In this document: positions 47,080-57,920 of the stretch, piece by piece | Numbering within the stretch: position 1 is the stretch's first letter | Layout: the number at the start of each line of letters is the position of its first letter | From: Marsupella aquatica | Taxonomy: Eukaryota > Marchantiophyta | Direction: 5' to 3' | Length of the DNA: 64,000 bases | Assembly (NCBI GenBank): GCA_973895155.1 | Contig: OZ316897.1 | Coordinates: 4,712,001-4,776,000, forward strand | Translations under genes and position numbers: made by a program | The notes under the pieces: generated by a model | Told to the model about the DNA's origin: nothing | Database searches by the model: none | What the model saw: only the letters and a program-made list of their open reading frames with translations

Positions 47080-47960
47080 TGCGCATGGGGGCCGGTCGAA
47101 GGAGTTAGTGGCCAAGCGCCGCATGAGGTGCCCCGGTCAGCAACATGGACCCTAGCACAAATTAGCCCCGGCCAAAGAGAGCTGGCCATAGCAAGCCAGG
47201 GGGCCCGAAGAAGGGAGCCGGCCAAGGGGAGGCCCGGCCTTAGCTTATAGGGGCACAAAGGGGGGTTAAATTCCCCTTTCCAAAGAAGCCGGCCAAGGGC
47301 AGGAGGCCCGGGAGAAAGAAGCCGGCCAGGAAGAGCAGAAGCGGAGCCGGCCCGAGAAGGCGCAAGCAGGAGGGCGCGAGGAGGAGCCGGCCAAGAGGAG
47401 GCCCGCGTGGAAGGGGGTCGGCCATAAGGACGCCCATAGGGCCGCATGCCAAAGGGTGCGCGAAGGGGCAAAGAAAGGGGAGGCCTCGGCCATTAAGGCG
47501 CCCATAGGGGTGTGCGCCAGAGGGAGTGCGAAAGGGCAAAGCGAGGGGGAGGGGAGTAATAAATCCCCCACACCTGGAGGAGAAGGTACGTAGGGGGGGC
47601 AGTTAAGGGCCCCTGGATCCCAGGGGGATCCCCAAACTCGGGAGCATAGGGCACCGGGCCCCAAAGTGGTGGAGGGGGTTGGCCATTAAGGCGCCCATAG
47701 GGACGCGCGCCAGAGGGAGCGAGAGAGGGCGTGATGGGGGGAGGTGGATAATAAATGCCCCAACCCTGAGGAGAAGGTTCGTGGGGGAGGGGGGCAGTTA
47801 AGGTCCCTGGATCCCAGGGGATCCCCCCTTTTTGGGGCAGAGCAGGTGCGTAAGGTGATAAGGGGAGGGGGATTAAAATCCCCCAAACCTGGAGGAGAAG
47901 GTTCGTGGGGGAGGGGGGCAGTTAAGGTTCCTGGATCCCAGGGGATCCCCCCTTTGGGCA
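47080..47960 (+). repeat. GC-rich array upstream of gag-like ORF
   Basis: Far richer in G and C than its surroundings. From 47160 to 47420 the word GCCGGCC with AAG-rich linkers recurs about eight times. A block CATTAAGGCGCCCATAGGG with CGCCAGAGGG recurs near 47490 and 47682, with a related one at 47405. A block GGAGGAGAAGGT..CGT..GGGGG, then CAGTTAAGG and CCTGGATCCCAGGGG, recurs near 47574, 47770 and 47890. It looks like the leader or LTR of the element whose gag follows. Confidence 0.7.
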
Positions 47961-48034
47961 GAGCAGGTACGCAGGGTAGGAAGCACAAGGCCTAGGCCAT
48001 ATATTAGGAGCAAAACTTGGGGGGAGGAGCGACT

Positions 48035-48042
48035 TATTTAAG
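48035..48042 (+). promoter_or_regulatory. TATA-like box upstream of gag-like ORF
   Basis: TATTTAAG stands about 300 bases before the first ATG of the gag-like frame, followed by a T/C-rich leader. Position and composition fit an LTR promoter, but no LTR border is confirmed. Confidence 0.4.
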
Positions 48043-48461
48043 TTGCTCATTTCTAACTTCTTTCCTCAAGTTTTTTTTTGCGCTCCTCACACATTGCCGA
48101 ACCTCATTTTCTCTCCTCATCAACCTTCCTCTTTGTGCCATGTTCTACCTCTATTTTCCTTGAGTGATTCTGAGAGCGGCCATGGAGTGAGCTGGAGTGG
48201 GGATTGACAAGGACTTGGAGAGGGAACCTGATTTATTTTATCGTGGTTGGGTACGGGGGCCGCACGAGGCCAAGCTTTGGGAATTGAGGAATGGGAATCG
48301 GTCACCGGTTGTGCTCTTGAGGGGGAGTGGAGTGGATGAGATCCCAAGACAGACCTGAGTTCACCAACGCTCGCATTAGGAGGTACAAGGCAGCCTACTA
48401 GGAGTACATCGCTTTGCAGCTAGCCAGAGAAGAAGAAGAGAAATTGGCAACCAGGGCCACA

Positions 48462-50240
48462 ATGTCAGGGACCAGTGAAGCACCCATGTCACGAAGGACT
48501 CAACGACGTTCATACCCCAAGACATTGGCCAAGCTTCTGGACGATAGCCGTGAATTGTTTGAATCCACCGGGATTATCAATTTAATGCGAGTGGACATGC
48601 GTGCTCCAGTGGATAGGCATTGGAAGATTGAGGATGGGATGGACTTACGGGATGATGGATTGTACTTTGCATGCATCAAGCGCACCCTCCCTCATGACGA
48701 ATTGACTCGGTTGCTGATGTTGCACAACCAAGACCTGACATTCTACCCCATGGAGCCACCAGGGACACTCACATTGGAAGAGCTGGCCATATACGTGAAG
48801 GAGGCTACCTCTGTGGTACACATTTCCCTTGCATCCTTCAAGGACCCAACGCTCAGGGGTTTTGTTGGAAAGGTCCATCAAAGGATACTCAGCCGGGTGC
48901 AATCAGGTATAATTACAGGGGAACACTTGGCCATTGCATTGGACATCAAGCAGCACCCGGAGCACACATACGGATGGTGGGTGTTTGGTTTGAGGAAAAC
49001 GCTGACCGCAGATCCCAAAGGCCACAAGCCTGGAGGAATCATCCATTTTCTTGGGTCATTTCTCTTGAACAGGATGGAGGGGCTCATCTCAATTCCTGAA
49101 CCAGAGGAAGGAGTATTGCCCTCCTTCCCCACCGTCTTACGAAAGATTGCCACCACCGTCGTGCAGAATTTGACCACAGATTCCACCAAGGAGCTGGCCA
49201 CTGATGTCATGGTGGAGGGGGCACCGGACGAAGAGGAGGATATGGATGAAGAGTTTACCATGCAGTGGTTGGAGTCCTTGATTGGTAATCCCGAGGAGCC
49301 CATTGTGTATGACATTCCAGAGGTATACTTGGCGGAATTACAAGAGTACCGTGATGCTATTAACGAGGGCTGGCAATTGTGCAAAGCCATGAAGTGGGCT
49401 CTGAGTAGGGCCAATGCTAAGGTGGCCACCTTGCAAGTTGGGCACAAGGCACTGAAGGAGGTCATACTGTCCAAGGAGGAGACTATTCAAGAGAGGAGTA
49501 GGTTGTTGAAGCAAGCCTATGACCAAGTTGGCCACTTGCAAGGAGCCTTGTCCACCAAGGCCAAGGAGGCCAAGGAAGTAGTTGCTTTGAGGAAGGAGCT
49601 GGTAACAATGAAGCAAGCCGAAAAGGGCGTGGATGCCCTCAAAAAGCAGATTTCAGAGTTGTGTGGCCAGGTGAGTGCTTATGAGACAAGGGCCAAGAGA
49701 GCCGACGCCCTGAGTCTAGGGAAGAGGAAGAAGCCCTGTCCACCCGGTGTTACTCCTGTTGCTTCGCCAGAGATGTTGGCCAAGGCCATTGATGCAATGG
49801 TCATCGAAGTAACCAAGACTTACGGGCCAATGTTGGAAGCGGCCAAGAAGGACGAGGAGAAGTGCAAGAGCCTGGAGAGTAAGTTGAAGTCAACCCGCAA
49901 AGCACTAAGGAACGCAACATCTGGCCAGGGAACCACTGGTATGCCACCTAGGTCGGTGACCCCGGGAACTCCCATGGCCATGGGCCAGGTCTTGCCATTG
50001 GAATTGCGGGGTGATGAGGAGACAACATTGTGGAAGGACACCATCGGTCACGGGTACATCAGGGCTTGGCAGGCTTTGGCGGCATTACGGAAGCAAGGAA
50101 CCTCGGGCCAAACGTCGGGAAGGGCCACCCCGCGGAAGAGTAGGGGAGGAGGTGTTGCATCTACCCAGGGGGGCAGTGAGGCCAGTGATGACTCTCGGGG
50201 ATGGAGCCCCGGCACCATAAGTGAGTCTGAGGAGGATTAG
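48462..50240 (+). CDS. Gag-like retrotransposon protein, 592 residues, no pol
   Basis: The longest open frame in the window. From the ATG at 48462 it gives 592 residues ending SESEED. There is a globular N-terminal half (LFESTGIINLMRVDMRAPVD, QHPEHTYGWWVFGLRKTL), then an acidic stretch (EEEDMDEE), a long Lys/Glu-rich coiled coil at about residues 300-420, a basic patch (GKRKKP), a second helical part and a Ser/Gly/Arg-rich tail. No CCHC zinc knuckle, protease, reverse transcriptase or integrase is present, and nothing downstream codes for them. Flanks are retroelement repeats. The same frame stays open upstream to an ATG at 48336 except for one TAG at 48399-48401, so the original start was probably 48336. 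I infer a gag-only (TR-GAG-like) element; a domesticated gene is the alternative. Confidence 0.6.
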   Translation: MSGTSEAPMSRRTQRRSYPKTLAKLLDDSRELFESTGIINLMRVDMRAPVDRHWKIEDGMDLRDDGLYFACIKRTLPHDELTRLLMLHNQDLTFYPMEPPGTLTLEELAIYVKEATSVVHISLASFKDPTLRGFVGKVHQRILSRVQSGIITGEHLAIALDIKQHPEHTYGWWVFGLRKTLTADPKGHKPGGIIHFLGSFLLNRMEGLISIPEPEEGVLPSFPTVLRKIATTVVQNLTTDSTKELATDVMVEGAPDEEEDMDEEFTMQWLESLIGNPEEPIVYDIPEVYLAELQEYRDAINEGWQLCKAMKWALSRANAKVATLQVGHKALKEVILSKEETIQERSRLLKQAYDQVGHLQGALSTKAKEAKEVVALRKELVTMKQAEKGVDALKKQISELCGQVSAYETRAKRADALSLGKRKKPCPPGVTPVASPEMLAKAIDAMVIEVTKTYGPMLEAAKKDEEKCKSLESKLKSTRKALRNATSGQGTTGMPPRSVTPGTPMAMGQVLPLELRGDEETTLWKDTIGHGYIRAWQALAALRKQGTSGQTSGRATPRKSRGGGVASTQGGSEASDDSRGWSPGTISESEED

Positions 50241-50559
50241 TAGTGGTACGGATGTTGACCGTATGGAGGTTGACCGTACGGAGGTTGGTTTTGGGCACAT
50301 GTCCAACTGGCCAACTCATGGGCTTATTGGAAGGAGCTCATCGAGCTGAATCTAAGGATGTAAGACACGCCTCAAACGGAGTTAAAATGAGAGAGATACG
50401 GACCGGAGCGTTTTGGTGAAGAATTAGGGTCCGATGCCGTACGGGCGTCCGTACAAACTTCAGGAGAGTGACCCGGCCAAGTCAGGGCATGTGGCCATGG
50501 CCAGGGTACCTCAATTTGATGTCGCGATGGGGACCGTACGGACTATTTGGACACGGCGG

Positions 50560-51600
50560 TGGCCAGGGTAGAGTTTGGGACTCGGTAGGCCATATCTCGG
50601 GCGTCGGATGTCCGTTTTGGGAGCCATTTTCAGGGTTACGATCAGGATGGCCATGGATACTCATAAAATTTCTCAGGACCAGATTTCGATCAACTTCTAC
50701 TTTCGGCTATTTCCATGGCCAGAGTAGTGGGGGGCCTTGGCCGCCCCGTAGTAGGAAGGTAGGCCATGGCCTACATAGGACATTAGTCTAGTTTTGTTTA
50801 GTTGGTGTGATGGCTGACGAAGGCACCGTTGGCCTCACTTAGGTAGCAATAGGATTAGGGGTGCATGTGTGTGCCGCATGTGTAGAAAACTTTTAGGTTA
50901 GCGGCGCCGCCAGTGGATGGCGGCCAACCAGGGCAGTGGCTGTCGCCACACCCTAGGGCTTGTGTGTTCACGCATTGTTGTTTTCAGTATTTAACCAGCA
51001 GCCCCCGGTAGGAGCAAGGGGGGAACTCAGTCTAGTGCTGGTTTTAGGGAAGTTAGCTCATAGCCAGAAGCGGGAATCAAGCCAGAGTAGTGAGGTAGAG
51101 GTGTAGCACTTGCCCCGTGAGGCAGGAGTTGGGCAGACGGTAGGAGGCTGGGTTGTCCTTGCAATGTGTTACGACGTTTTGCCAAAAGATATGGATTTGG
51201 TTTGATTCCTCAAGTTTTGGTGTGGCGTTATCTTTTCTGGTTCACGATTGTGTTCTTTCCCAAGAAGTGTCTAAGGAATCCTTGCACGGTTTGGTCAACC
51301 CTGTGAGAAGGAGGGGTGGTGACAGCACTCCATCAACGACCAGTGGGAGTGTGTGTGGTGTAGTCCATGGGACTTGATCAAAAGCAGAGAGGCTAGTCGG
51401 TAGACTTGATCAAAAATTACACTTCCGGGAGCGGAATCAAATATACTCATCCTACATGCAATAGAATCCGAATAACGTCCCTCCACGTTCCCGTCATACG
51501 ATAACAAACGATTTTAGTGGGAGGAAATACGAATTTGTCGTGTAAATCGTTTGATAAGCAGATGACACCGGACCATACCAAACTCATTTTCTTGCTTTTG
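50560..51600 (+). mobile_element. Family B LTR-retrotransposon repeat, copy 3
   Basis: Matches copy 2 from GCCATATCT (50588) and the GGCACCGTTGGCC block (50822), then nearly throughout 50985-51370 and 51371-51595 (CCCGTCATACGATA..AAACGATTTTAG, TTTGATAAGCAGRTGRCACC). A TATTTAAC block lies at about 50989. The Cassandra-like or TRIM features are not here. It may be the 3' LTR region of the gag element upstream, but no 5' counterpart was found around 46.9-48.2 kb. Confidence 0.6.
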
Positions 51601-52140
51601 CAATACCCGTCGCAAGCTGAATGCCATACATGGTAAATATAAAACAATGCTATCCCAAAAAAACTACGTTCCTGCAAGATAGGCCTGGCACTACGTACTT
51701 CCATTTGGAAACATTTTCCCCTCCATTGCTATAAAACTCAATTATCTGAATTCCCAATTGAATGCCCAGCGTTGCTTTCTCAATATTTCCCTTGTTTTGC
51801 GCATCCTCCTTTTTCCACAAGCTTCCACAAGCAGTCGACCAAACAAGTCATCACAAATCATACATTCAGCTTGAGAACTGCAGATTTTTGGTGACGCTCC
51901 TACATGAGAAAACTTTTCTCAAACTTTCGTTCCTTTCAGCATCTTCGTTTCCCATCAAATCCACCTGTTGTGACATGCATGAATCCTCATCACTTTGCTT
52001 CACAGAGAGTTAATCTCATGAGTTATCAGTTACTTTCATCAATAAGCCTGATATAAGTTGCCACCTCATCTCAAAGAGGCTACCAAGTTGTGGTGCGAGA
52101 AAACAAAAACAAAATCTGAGGGGAAAAGTTTTTTTTTTAA
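51601..52140. other. No recognisable gene
   Basis: Short unrecognised frames only. Confidence 0.5.
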
Positions 52141-52154
52141 GTTTTTGCACCTTG

Positions 52155-52330
52155 GGGCATCCGTACTGTATGGACACAATAGTTTTCTGAATTTGTTTTT
52201 GGATTTTTTGTTTGGTGGGTTATTTTTTGGTCCATACGACCATCTCAAGGAGGTCACCCAAGATTGAGTCAATCTCAATTGCCCAACTGAGATGCAAAGG
52301 CCCCATCTCAGCTCCTTAGCTGAGATTAGG
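52155..52330. repeat. Small dispersed repeat with near-palindrome (copy 2, see 9550-9620)
   Basis: CATCCGTACTGTATGGACAC resembles the near-palindrome at 9560-9580. It is followed within 130 bases by ATCTCAATTG..CAACTGAGAT, also present in the first copy. Confidence 0.55.
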
Positions 52331-52403
52331 CAAAACATATTGTCTATAGTTCACCTGTTGGGTCAGCAAAAGGAGGTCAAATTTGGTAGGGCACCCGATG
52401 GTG

Positions 52404-52771
52404 TGTTAGACATTTACTCTTAGGTCTAGAGTTACTTTTTCACTACAGTTAGTCAAGCCTTAGTCAGGTGCTTGGTTATTGTTAGATTTATGCAACTACT
52501 ACTTACACTAGCAAGACTTAGTGAGTGTAACTTAGACTCATTGTTACGGGGCCACATAGGAAATAGGAAGAGCTTAGTCTGTGGAGATGTGGTATGGCTA
52601 ACAGGCTTAGAGTTCAGTAAAACTCTCTTGTGTGTTTCGGTGGACGTAGCCTCCAGTGAGGTGAACCCTCGGTTGAACCACATATCTCCTATGTCCACTA
52701 CTTGTGTGTTTGGTGGATGTTGCACATGTGCATGCTGGCTTATAAGTAATGGTCATTCAATTTACTTAACA
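52404..52771 (+). mobile_element. Copia-type solo LTR, 368 bp, with perfect target duplication
   Basis: Begins TGTTAGACA, ends TTAACA (inverted TGTTA/TAACA ends). TGGTG flanks it on both sides (52399-52403 and 52772-52776). No primer-binding site or internal region follows, so it is a solo LTR left by recombination. Related LTRs lie at 44314-44641 and 11211-11401. Confidence 0.9.
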
Positions 52772-52776
52772 TGGTG

Positions 52777-53985
52777 GGTCAAGGTGTTTTGATCGGATGT
52801 TGGTCACTAATTGCTAAACCATTGGAGATGCTTAAATAATCCTATTCAATAAAGTGTATTTTCTATTGTTCACAAATCAGTCATGAAATGTACACTTTCA
52901 TGACCCCAAATGTGCACTTTGTGATCCCTAAATTTACACTTTATAGGCCAAATCATTTAAGTATTATTTATTAATAATAATACATATTATCTTCATTATA
53001 GACTCAAACACAAGTGTGGGGTAGCCATCAAACTTAGACACACAATTGATTGGGGATTTGACCAGGCCCTTGGGCGGCGGGCAGTCAGAAACTTATAAAA
53101 CTTGGTGACTCCTCAATCAACAGGCATCTATAGAGTCACATTACCTCTTGATTTAGGGACTCACCACAAAACCTACAGAATATTACTCTGAACAAAATAT
53201 ACAGTATGTGAAGTTTTGATAAAGCTGGATAATTTATTGGATGATGGAGAATTATGTTTTAGCTGAAAATTGTTTGGTGTGATCCTAAGTGTGATCTCTG
53301 AAGTGCAAGTTACCTACAGGCAAAAGTTGAGACTTTGAGAACATCTCCAACAGATCTTCTATCCTCAAAAATCAATTTTTATAAACTACAATTTACATTT
53401 GGGCACTTTTCTTAAGTCATTTGTTTTGCAGAAGCATAAACCGTTCACCCTTCACTTAGAATATGTTGACTTATTTGAAGAAGTACATAGCTTAGTTTTG
53501 GTTTGAACTTTGCTCCACACACCTAAAGAAAGTGTGGATCATAGTATGTGAAAATGTGATTTTTGAAGATATAGAATTGAGTGTCAAGATGTCCAAAAAG
53601 TCCCCTTTTTTCAGCAGGTAGTTTGAATGCTAAAGATCACACCAAACAGTTTTCAGCCCAAACATAACTCATTTAGTTGTAATATTGGGGCTTTAAAAAC
53701 ACTTGCATTATGTAGGGTTGTGGCACCCACAGTCAAGCAGCGGCTCGTTGTGTAGTGACATTTGTAGAGTTAGGTGCATTTTATGAATTTATGATGGCCC
53801 ATAAAGTCCTGAAGATGCAGGAGGGGCCTGGATAATCCTTCTTTGCCCAAACCCATGAATTTAGGAAACAAAATTGTGATGAAACTTTAAAGAGGGAAGG
53901 GCTGGTATTGTCCTGAAGCTTGTCTTTCTCACTCTTATGGGAAGAGACAGCATCTCACTCAAGTATCTAATTCAATTAAATATTT
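52777..53985. other. No recognisable gene
   Basis: AT-rich, short frames. Nothing supported. Confidence 0.5.
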
Positions 53986-54145
53986 ACGGACCCCCATTAG
54001 GGGTTCTTTGCAAAATTCCTGGTTCCACAGTGCGCCACATCACCATGGCACGCTGCAAACAGGAAGAGACTTGTTTTTGGAAAAAATTAATTTCTGCATT
54101 CGTGTTGGTGGCAAGTTTGTTGTAAAAACTAGGACGCCATGCCGT
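53986..54145 (+). mobile_element. Small hairpin-bearing repeat (ACGGCATGGCG family), copy 3, inverted
   Basis: Reverse orientation to copies 1 and 2. The plus strand starts ACGGACCCCCATTAGG and ends GGACGCCATGCCGT, followed by AAAAAAGAATGTAAAAAAA, which mirrors the T-rich tract beside copy 2. Shares GCGCCACATCACC with copy 1. Confidence 0.65.
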
Positions 54146-54489
54146 AAAAAAGAATGTAAAAAAACTAACATGCAAATCAAAAGACAAAAAGATTGAGGTA
54201 AAAACTGTTCTCAATAACTGTTTTATTTACATTTTGATTTTATTCAAAACATAAAATTTTCCAGGTAGCAATTTTTGATTTGACATTGCAAAGTCAAATC
54301 ATAATGAAAACTCATGTATAATATGGCGATAGAAAGATCTTGAAGAGACGGTCCTGAGGAGCTCAACATTGTCATCATTAGGTAAGAATTGAGTAAATAA
54401 TTTGAAAAATAGATTTTACCCATGATTTCATAGTCTCTAACGTGAATAGAAATCTTTGTTGTACAACCCCTGAAATGTTTACCCCTTCC

Positions 54490-54715
54490 ATGAGAATGAA
54501 CCTAAAATTGACAGATTTTATAGAATACTAAAGAGATTATGAATTTTAAAATTTCTTTAGCTTTTTAATTAACTTAACATTGATAGATTTAGTTGAGTTC
54601 TAAGTAGATTATAAGTTTCCAATGTTCTTTAGCTTTCCAATGAGTGTAACATTGGGAGATTTTATCAAGTACTAAAGTGGTCATGAGTTTCTAACTTTCT
54701 CTAGCTTTTGATTGA
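54490..54715 (+). repeat. Degenerate ~80-bp tandem array, same family as 20430-20910
   Basis: About three units with TAACATTGATAGATTT, AGCTTTCCAATGAGTGTAAC, TTTTATCAAGTACTAAAG and TCATGAGTTTCTAA. Confidence 0.75.
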
Positions 54716-55400
54716 TTCCAAATTCCACAATTGAAGATTTGTTTCCATGAAACTTTTTGTTTTAAATGATAATGCAAAGTTATTGATTTGATGACACCGA
54801 TGACTTCTCTCTCTTCGTCTATCTACGTGTAGGAATTGAAAGTGATTACTTTTGATGCAACTTGAGTGCATCCAACATCCCTTCGATATCGTGGAGGAAA
54901 CCGTCGAGCACTGTTTTGCTGAAGTGGGCAATTAAGCTACCCACACATTAAACAGTAGTTCACAATGTAGCTGGTTTTGCGATTGATGTTAATTATGGTT
55001 GACTTGGTAAGTTTGGCAACTGTTTCAAGTGTCAAACATTTACTTGTCCATTTTTGAATTTTTTTCCTTTTGATTTGGAGGTCCATCTAGGCTTCAGTTT
55101 CTAGATAATTGCCTCTAAAATAACATGGGGGTCCACGGATTAATTTACAAGGATGGGCAAGATTGAAAGATAAATACAAAGGTATAAAGATCTGTAGGAA
55201 AGAAAAATGAAAAACAGTAAGACGTGGGGGAAAAAATCAAAGTCCTTTCTCACATCACAAGAAGAGATAGCATTTCACTCAAGTATCTAAGTTCAATTCA
55301 ATATTACTTAATTATAAAGGTAATAATAACACTATATTTTAATAAGGATGGGCAAGATTGAAATATAAAATAGAGGTCAAAATCCTCTAGGACAGGAACA
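54716..55400. other. No recognisable gene
   Basis: AT-rich, short frames. Nothing supported. Confidence 0.5.
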
Positions 55401-55415
55401 TCAAAAAGTATCAAA

Positions 55416-55711
55416 GAACCAACTGGTTGTGGTCAGTTGGCCAGGGGATGAGCCTAGAACTAAGAGGTCCCAGGTTCAATCCCCCCTCCACATGCAAGGG
55501 TTGTGGAGGGTGAGTGTGTGTGTGGTTGTGGTGTAGTGGTGGGAGTATTGATTTCTCCTCAGCCCTGGCTGGTCCGCTTTGACTTCTGGTCCAACCCTCG
55601 TTCCCTCCTGGTCCTGGGTATGACCAACCTTGTGAGCTACCCTACAGAGGTGTATGCTCAGGAGTTGATCGTCTATCCTCTCTTGAATGGGTCAACTTTA
55701 GGTTTCAAGGC
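55416..55711 (+). mobile_element. tRNA-derived SINE, full-length, with target duplication
   Basis: AAAAAGTATCAAA stands on both sides (55403-55415 and 55712-55724). The head has an A-box-like TGTGGTCAGTTGG and a B box CAGGTTCAATCCC about 35 bases later. The body is T/G/C-rich and the tail ends TTTCAAGGCAAAAA. Two relatives lie at 57454-57920 and 60925-61028. The 92-codon frame over it is incidental. Confidence 0.85.
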
Positions 55712-55724
55712 AAAAAGTATCAAA

Positions 55725-57453
55725 AGAATAAGAGGGGGCAAAAATAATTCACAATCCAAGAGTACAAAAGATGCACCTTGAAACAAAAATATAAAACTAC
55801 TCAATAGAAAAAAAAACTTGATTAGTCTCCTGAACCAAGGTAAGACCTGAATTCAAACCTTACAATGTTCCTTGCACAGCTGTGCTTTACAATATTCCAT
55901 AGAAAATGTCAACCACATTGAAGGAAAACAGCCCTGGCCACCACCACTATATCTAGTCTGTTGCAACCATCACTTGACACTCATAAAATCAGAACATAGT
56001 AGATGACCAAGGGAAACCCTATCTGAATGACAAACCACAGGAGAAAAGCTGCATATTTTCATTACAATTACAACCAGAACAAACAAGCACAAAACTACAA
56101 TGCCTTAAAGCTCAGTGGATCTTGTATGAGTGAATGGATACAACTTTGGAGTGTATTTTGAAATTGCCAGTGATCATACATCAGTATTTTATATATTTTA
56201 ACTACATTGAGACTATTTTGATTTGCCCTAAACCCTACTACTGCCACTCTATTTTATTGTATTTACAAATATGCCACAGTTTTGGTATATGATTACCTTG
56301 GTTGTGTTGGTGAACTTCTTGTCCATAAACCAAATAGTGGCAGCAGCTTAAAGCACAACTGCCCTTCAAAAGCTACGGGTTACCGTAGTTAACATTAAAA
56401 GGAGATTTTTCCTGAAATTGTGGAGCAAACTGACATGCTAGAGGAGAAGAGTGATTGAAATGTGGAAAAAGGGGGAGGTCTTGGAGACTTTTCCTTATAT
56501 ATGCACAATTTGAGGCTGCTATATGGTGAACACCTTCTACCCGATTTTGTCTTATTAGAAGAATAAATCCTGAATTTTCTTTTAAATCTAGCCTAGTCTA
56601 TCATTTCACTTTGTATTTGGTTTGAATTCAACAAATTTTCTAACCCCTATTATTTATTTCAAGTCCATGATTTTTATTTCATATGTTAGGTTTTACTATG
56701 ATAGCTTATCATGTATTTGATGAGATTTTTATTTTGTATGGCATGGCAAGGTTAGACTCACCAGGACGCACCAGTACAAAAACCAGTGATACCCTGTAGG
56801 TTATATCTCCATTGGTGAAAAACTTTCCAACCCTTATGGTTTAGAGGTTAATAGTGTCACCTAAATAGTGAATCTCTCAATAGGGGCCTAAAAGTAGAGT
56901 ACAAAGTTAGAGTACAAAGCTAGCATACTTCTCTGTTAACCACAAAGTACTATACCCCTAAGGTACTTTGACTTATAAATTATGTACTTGCCTTTCACCT
57001 AAAAAGTACAATAATTTCTTCAATTTAAAGGTTAAATTATGTACTCGTCTTTCACTTAAAAAGTACTGTAGTTTCTTCATTTTAAAGGTGTGCAGCATTT
57101 TTATTCCATTTATTTCTTTGAATCACTATTTTAATATATTTGAATACGATGCTATAGCTGCTATTTGATAAACCATTTAAATTAATTGGTAGTTTACATA
57201 GGGTACAATTGACATTATTGTCAATAAGTTAAAATAGCTGTGTCTTAGAATGAGCATGCTATACAGGGGAAGTTGTGGTTTAAGTATAATAAAAACATTG
57301 GCACTATTGTCAATCAGAATATCTTCAATGGCAAAGCAGTTAAAAGTTGTTCTATTTTAACTACCTAGAAAATGAAAAACATATATAAGGGTACTCTTAA
57401 ATGTAAACTTTACAAGAACAAGAAGACCATCAAAAATAAGCTGCAGTTTTTGC
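55725..57453. other. No recognisable gene
   Basis: AT-rich. A ~80-bp near-duplicate (TTATGTACTYG, CTTTCACYTAAAAAGTAC) lies at about 56980-57085. Nothing else supported. Confidence 0.5.
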
Positions 57454-57920
57454 CTTGAAACCCATAGAAGGTCCACCTACCAGTAGACAATCATCATTGA
57501 AGCATGCAACATTATTGGGCAGCTCACAAGGGGGATTATACCAAGGGATCTAGCAGATGACCTACCAGAAGGGAGAGTGACGGTTGATATCAAGGTCCCA
57601 ACGTGGCCAACCAGATTTCCAGGAGATAACCATTTCTCTAATATACAAATCCAATCCCCCCACACATATGTCTCTCAACCCGTGCTGTTTAGAGGGGGGA
57701 TTGTGTAGGTTAAACCCATGATCTCGAAGTGGTTAAAGAGGCCAAGATTATCCAGCACAGACCCAAAGAGGCCATGGATTATCACACAGAGCCCCCAAAT
57801 GTTGTTGTTGCTGGCCACAGGATTATGGTTGGGAAAAGTGAACGAAACTACGAAGGACAAAATACGCTAGGGATGTACCAACCTCGAGGCTCATCCCCAG
57901 ATCCCCTGGCCAACTCATAG
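57454..57920 (-). mobile_element. SINE copy 2, head split by ~170 bp
   Basis: On the minus strand the tail GGGTTTCAAGGCAAAAA, the CTTGTGAGCTGCCC block and the CTCCTGG..TGGTTGGCC block match the SINE at 55416 in order back to a B-box-like GGGTTTAACC near 57715. The A-box side (GAGTTGGCCAGGGGAT) appears only at about 57915-57898, so about 170 bases are inserted within the head. Confidence 0.65.

Noticed and set aside
47052-47988. Long minus-strand frames rich in Pro/Leu/Gly
   Set aside because: Result of the GC-rich repeats that lack stop codons; the sense gag frame is on the plus strand.
50241-51000. CRISPR or phage-type array suggested by repeated GACCGTACGGAGG words near 50250-50285
   Set aside because: Only two or three short copies, no spacers of regular size, and a plant nuclear context.
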